The notes under the pieces: model-generated
The model's input: only the letters and a program-made list of their open reading frames with translations
What the model was told of the DNA's origin: nothing
The model's database searches: none
Program-made: the position numbers and the translations under genes
Shown: positions 31,070-33,160 of the stretch, piece by piece
Layout of the letters: each line of letters begins with the position of its first letter
Numbering within the stretch: the first letter of the stretch is position 1
Source: a virus
Length of the DNA: 33,160 nt
Reading direction: 5' to 3' (one strand)
IMG/VR virus record: IMGVR_UViG_3300018424_004126
Span: 1 to 33,160 of that record

Positions 31070-31627
31070 TTATTCTCCTGTTAATCTATTATTGACTATC
31101 GACCAATTTATGATACGCCATATACTATCTAAGTATTTGTCTTTGGTAGTATCTAATAGGTATGAATGTTCCCACATATCTACTAGAAAAATTATTTCAG
31201 TACCTTTCTTGAAATCTTGATTGGCTATAGTATCAATTTTGCCATTGACATCCATATAACACCAACCACTACCTTTAATACCTTTGGCTTCGTCTTTGAA
31301 TTTTTCTTTGAATTTTTCGAACGTTTCGAATTTCTTTTCGATTAGTTCTAGTGATGCGTCTTTAGGTTTGTTTGAAGAGCTTGGAGGTTGCAGCATTTCC
31401 CACCACAAGTTATGTAGGTGTGCGCCACCGAAATTAAATGTATCATCACCTTCTTTTTTGTTATAGCGATCTACATATCCTTTTGATAGAACACTATAAT
31501 GAAGATCAACAGTTTCTTTGCTCATTACAGGTTCCAAAGCATCTCGAGCATAAGGTAACTTGTTAAGAACAAGAACTGGTCTGCTTTTTTCAGACTCTAC
31601 AATTAAATCCTTCAATTCTTTTAACAT
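31070..31627 (-). CDS. sod: Fe/Mn superoxide dismutase homologue
   Basis: A 185-residue homologue of Fe/Mn superoxide dismutases, which turn superoxide into oxygen and peroxide. All four metal ligands are found: His43 (VDLHYSV), His72 (HLHNLWW), and Asp150 and His154 (VDMWEHSY). LPYARDALEP, FNFGG and KGSGWCYM match the family. Gln137 in ANQD matches the MnSOD-type outer-sphere Gln, so manganese or cambialistic use is plausible. The sequence has short deletions and one fewer His in the active-site approach, so activity is unproven. ATG at 31627 has no ribosome site, and a late-promoter core ends five bases upstream. SOD genes are rare in phages. Confidence 0.85.
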   Translation of the reverse strand: MLKELKDLIVESEKSRPVLVLNKLPYARDALEPVMSKETVDLHYSVLSKGYVDRYNKKEGDDTFNFGGAHLHNLWWEMLQPPSSSNKPKDASLELIEKKFETFEKFKEKFKDEAKGIKGSGWCYMDVNGKIDTIANQDFKKGTEIIFLVDMWEHSYLLDTTKDKYLDSIWRIINWSIVNNRLTGE

Positions 31628-31632
31628 CAATA

Positions 31633-31638
31633 TATTTA
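31633..31638 (-). promoter_or_regulatory. T4-type late promoter core before sod
   Basis: The minus strand reads CTAAATATATTGATG: the TAAATA core, then exactly five bases, then ATG at 31627. Late transcription should begin at the start codon. Confidence 0.55.
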
Positions 31639-31642
31639 GTAA

Positions 31643-31648
31643 TAAATA
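31643..31648 (+). promoter_or_regulatory. T4-type late promoter core before HNH gene
   Basis: The plus strand reads AATAAATATTAAC. It lies five bases from the opposite-strand core for sod, so the two promoters are divergent. It predicts a 19-base leader with AGGAG before the ATG at 31673. Confidence 0.5.
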
Positions 31649-31672
31649 TTAACAGTCCAGGAGAAATACGAA

Positions 31673-32188
31673 ATGGCTGATACGTTAGTTCTTAACGCAG
31701 ATGCAAAACCCTACAGTATTCTACCTTTAAGTACAATTAGTTGGCAAGAATCTATTAAGTACCTAGTTTTAAATAGAGTTACGGTGCTAGAATGGTACGA
31801 TGATTGGGTAGTTAGTTCCCAGAATTGGGAAACCCGTGTCCCTGCGGTTGTAATGGTAAAAGAATATATTAGAAAGAACAGTTCTGTTCGTTTATCAAAA
31901 TATAATATATTTTTAAGAGATCAATTTACCTGTCAATATTGTGATGATCAATTACCTCATAAAAACAAATGTACTGTAGATCATGTTGTTCCTATTAGTC
32001 GGGGAGGCCGTACTACTTGGGAAAATTGTGTAACAGCCTGCGGACCTTGTAATGTAGCAAAAGGTAATAAATTAAATCCAAAACCCAGGCGACTGCCTTA
32101 TAAACCTACCTACTACGATCTCATCAAAAATAAAGAATTACTCCAATTAAAACTCAAACATTCTAGCTGGATCAATTACATTAAATAG
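31673..32188 (+). CDS. HNH endonuclease
   Basis: A 171-residue HNH endonuclease. The C-terminal half has the classical McrA-like site: CQYC (87-90), VDHVVPISRGG (His104) and WENCVTACGPCNVAKGN (Asn118, Cys123, Cys126). The first half (LVLNADAKPYSILPL, VLEWYDDWVV) is the N-terminal domain common to this phage family. The target is unknown; it may act in host DNA degradation, packaging or homing. AGGAG lies nine bases before ATG at 31673. Its stop (TAG) shares a TAAATA core with the next gene. Confidence 0.9.
   Translation: MADTLVLNADAKPYSILPLSTISWQESIKYLVLNRVTVLEWYDDWVVSSQNWETRVPAVVMVKEYIRKNSSVRLSKYNIFLRDQFTCQYCDDQLPHKNKCTVDHVVPISRGGRTTWENCVTACGPCNVAKGNKLNPKPRRLPYKPTYYDLIKNKELLQLKLKHSSWINYIK
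32182..32187 (+). promoter_or_regulatory. T4-type late promoter core before serine hydrolase
   Basis: The plus strand reads CATTAAATAGTAATCATG. The TAAATA core shares bases with the HNH stop TAG and lies six bases before ATG at 32194, which has no ribosome site. Confidence 0.45.
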
Positions 32189-32193
32189 TAATC

Positions 32194-32781
32194 ATGAAGT
32201 ACGTTTATATCCATGGCGCCACTGCCAGTCAAAGATCATTTGCTTATATTCAAAAATGTCTTCGAGCAAAAGATTGTATATATTTAAATTACGAAAAAGA
32301 CCGACCTGCTGAAGATAATCTCATTGATATGATCAACACATTATCTAATGAAGACGGTCCGTTCTTTTATATTTCGCACAGTCTGGGAGGAATATATGCA
32401 ACCTATTTACAGAAAGAATTTTTTGATGTTAGCAAGGGCAGTGTATCACTGTCAACTCCTTTTAACGGTAGTGAAATTGCAACGTGGGGGAGTGTATTAA
32501 ATCCTCACTATACATTGTTTAAAGATATCACTCCGTATAGCGATTTTATTTCAAAGAGTAGAACTACTGAAATTAAAATACCCTGGTTACAAATTGTTTC
32601 TGTATCAGGAGAGGTTCCGTGGTTAGCAGGAAAAAATGATGGTATTTGCACTATGAACAGTATGACATATAGAAAAGATGTTGAATACGAATACGTAGAA
32701 AGAAACCATTACGAAATAGTTCTTAGTAAACGTGTTGTTGAACTTATTAAGAAGTTTGTGAAATCGATTCAAACAACTTAG
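32194..32781 (+). CDS. Alpha/beta-hydrolase, putative serine esterase/lipase
   Basis: A 195-residue alpha/beta-hydrolase. The nucleophile elbow is SHSLGG (Ser63), an N-terminal YIHG carries the oxyanion turn, Asp149 in GKNDGICT and His172 in RNHYEIV complete a plausible triad in the right order. Substrate is unknown: lipid, ester or peptide. No signal peptide. The gene has no ribosome site and a late-promoter core six bases before ATG. Its last 35 bases overlap, in antisense, the end of the UV-endonuclease gene. A phage lipase could help membrane breakdown or remodel host lipids; this is inference. Confidence 0.85.
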   Translation: MKYVYIHGATASQRSFAYIQKCLRAKDCIYLNYEKDRPAEDNLIDMINTLSNEDGPFFYISHSLGGIYATYLQKEFFDVSKGSVSLSTPFNGSEIATWGSVLNPHYTLFKDITPYSDFISKSRTTEIKIPWLQIVSVSGEVPWLAGKNDGICTMNSMTYRKDVEYEYVERNHYEIVLSKRVVELIKKFVKSIQTT

Positions 32782-33160
32782 CACTTGCTAAGTTTTTAGC
32801 TTTGCTCTCTACCATAATGTCAGCATGGTCACGGAATGATAATGCCCATTCATTAACTGAGTTATTCCACATAAAGTCACTGTGAGCACGTAGTTTGGCT
32901 TTCTTATAACCTTGCTCTAACAGTTTGTTCATATCTGGCATTATGTTAGGATCGTGATCTACAAGAACATCTTCACGTGATACTGAATAATGAATAACAG
33001 GACGCACACCACGCCAACTGTCAATTATGCGACTAAATCTATCGTCGGTGGGTTGAATGTATTCTCCACTATTGACCCAGTGATGGTGTATGTCAAGCAC
33101 GAGTGCGACGTGTTCGGCAAGTTCCAAACTGGCGTCGATGCCCCAGGACATTTCGTCATT
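32747..33160 (-). CDS. uvsE: UV damage endonuclease UvsE/UVDE, 5' end cut by window edge
   Basis: The C-terminal 138 or so residues of a UvdE-type TIM-barrel nuclease that nicks DNA 5' of UV lesions. NDEMSWG at the window edge, LDIHHHW (residues 22-28 of the visible part), VIHYSVSRED and AHSDFMW are the family's metal-site segments. The coding frame runs on past base 33160, so the N-terminus and true start are outside. Repair of UV damage would suit a surface-ocean phage, where T4 uses DenV instead. The stop lies 35 bases inside the end of the opposite-strand hydrolase gene. Confidence 0.9.
   Translation of the reverse strand, partial: NDEMSWGIDASLELAEHVALVLDIHHHWVNSGEYIQPTDDRFSRIIDSWRGVRPVIHYSVSREDVLVDHDPNIMPDMNKLLEQGYKKAKLRAHSDFMWNNSVNEWALSFRDHADIMVESKAKNLASAKLFESISQTS

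Noticed and set aside
1-33160. Prophage or bacterial chromosome
   Set aside because: No integrase, attachment site or host housekeeping block; gp44, late promoters and dense fibre and lysis genes fit a lytic T4-like virus.

Overview
The window reads as part of the genome of a marine T4-like myovirus. It is AT-rich and gene-dense, with genes overlapping by 1-41 bases or abutting. It encodes a T4 gp44-type clamp-loader ATPase, PhoH, a MazG-like pyrophosphohydrolase, a GroES-like co-chaperonin, a GH108 endolysin with a spanin pair, and a long block of fibre-like genes. T4-type late promoters (TAAATA core) lie just upstream of many starts. Low GC, a 7Fe ferredoxin and the gene mix would suit a phage of SAR11-like alphaproteobacteria, but the host is inferred, not proven. 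No integrase, transposase, CRISPR array or tRNA was recognised. Both ends cut through genes.

Layout, left to right. Most genes are on the minus strand, so transcription runs right to left. 1-3626: virion or virion-associated genes, including a nucleotidyltransferase whose N-terminus looks like a capsid-targeting peptide. 3586-7277: a proteostasis operon of DnaJ/CbpA-like protein, peptide deformylase and ClpA, headed by a 13-bp hairpin around the dnaJ ribosome-binding site. 7346-11088: a lysis region with GH108 endolysin, i-spanin and o-spanin, a second small lipoprotein, two small membrane proteins and a 39-residue cysteine-rich, metallothionein-like protein. 11164-11957: plus-strand phoH with a 29-codon leader ORF. 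11960-15815: a minus-strand metabolism and replication operon (MazG, DUF2452-like, HNH-type nuclease, cytidylyltransferase, clamp loader, membrane protein, 7Fe ferredoxin, dCMP deaminase) with sigma70-type promoters. 15924-17439: small conserved genes, GroES and a stand-alone fragment resembling DNA polymerase III alpha. 17439-30042: five fibre-like genes, four or five sharing an N-terminal module, the largest 2229 residues. 30125-33160: an accessory cluster with an A-type Fe-S carrier, an AT-hook mini-protein, a Fe/Mn superoxide dismutase homologue, an HNH nuclease, a serine hydrolase and the end of a UV-damage endonuclease.

Together these genes suggest a phage that reinforces host protein folding and turnover, nucleotide supply, and Fe-S and redox chemistry during infection. 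Two regulatory observations stand out. First, the dnaJ leader can form a perfect hairpin that would block translation of read-through mRNA, but a late promoter inside the hairpin would start transcripts that lack most of it, as in the T4 e and soc genes. Second, five genes without Shine-Dalgarno sequences have a TAAATA late promoter only 4-6 bases before ATG, which predicts leaderless late mRNAs. No intergenic stretch exceeds about 300 bases.
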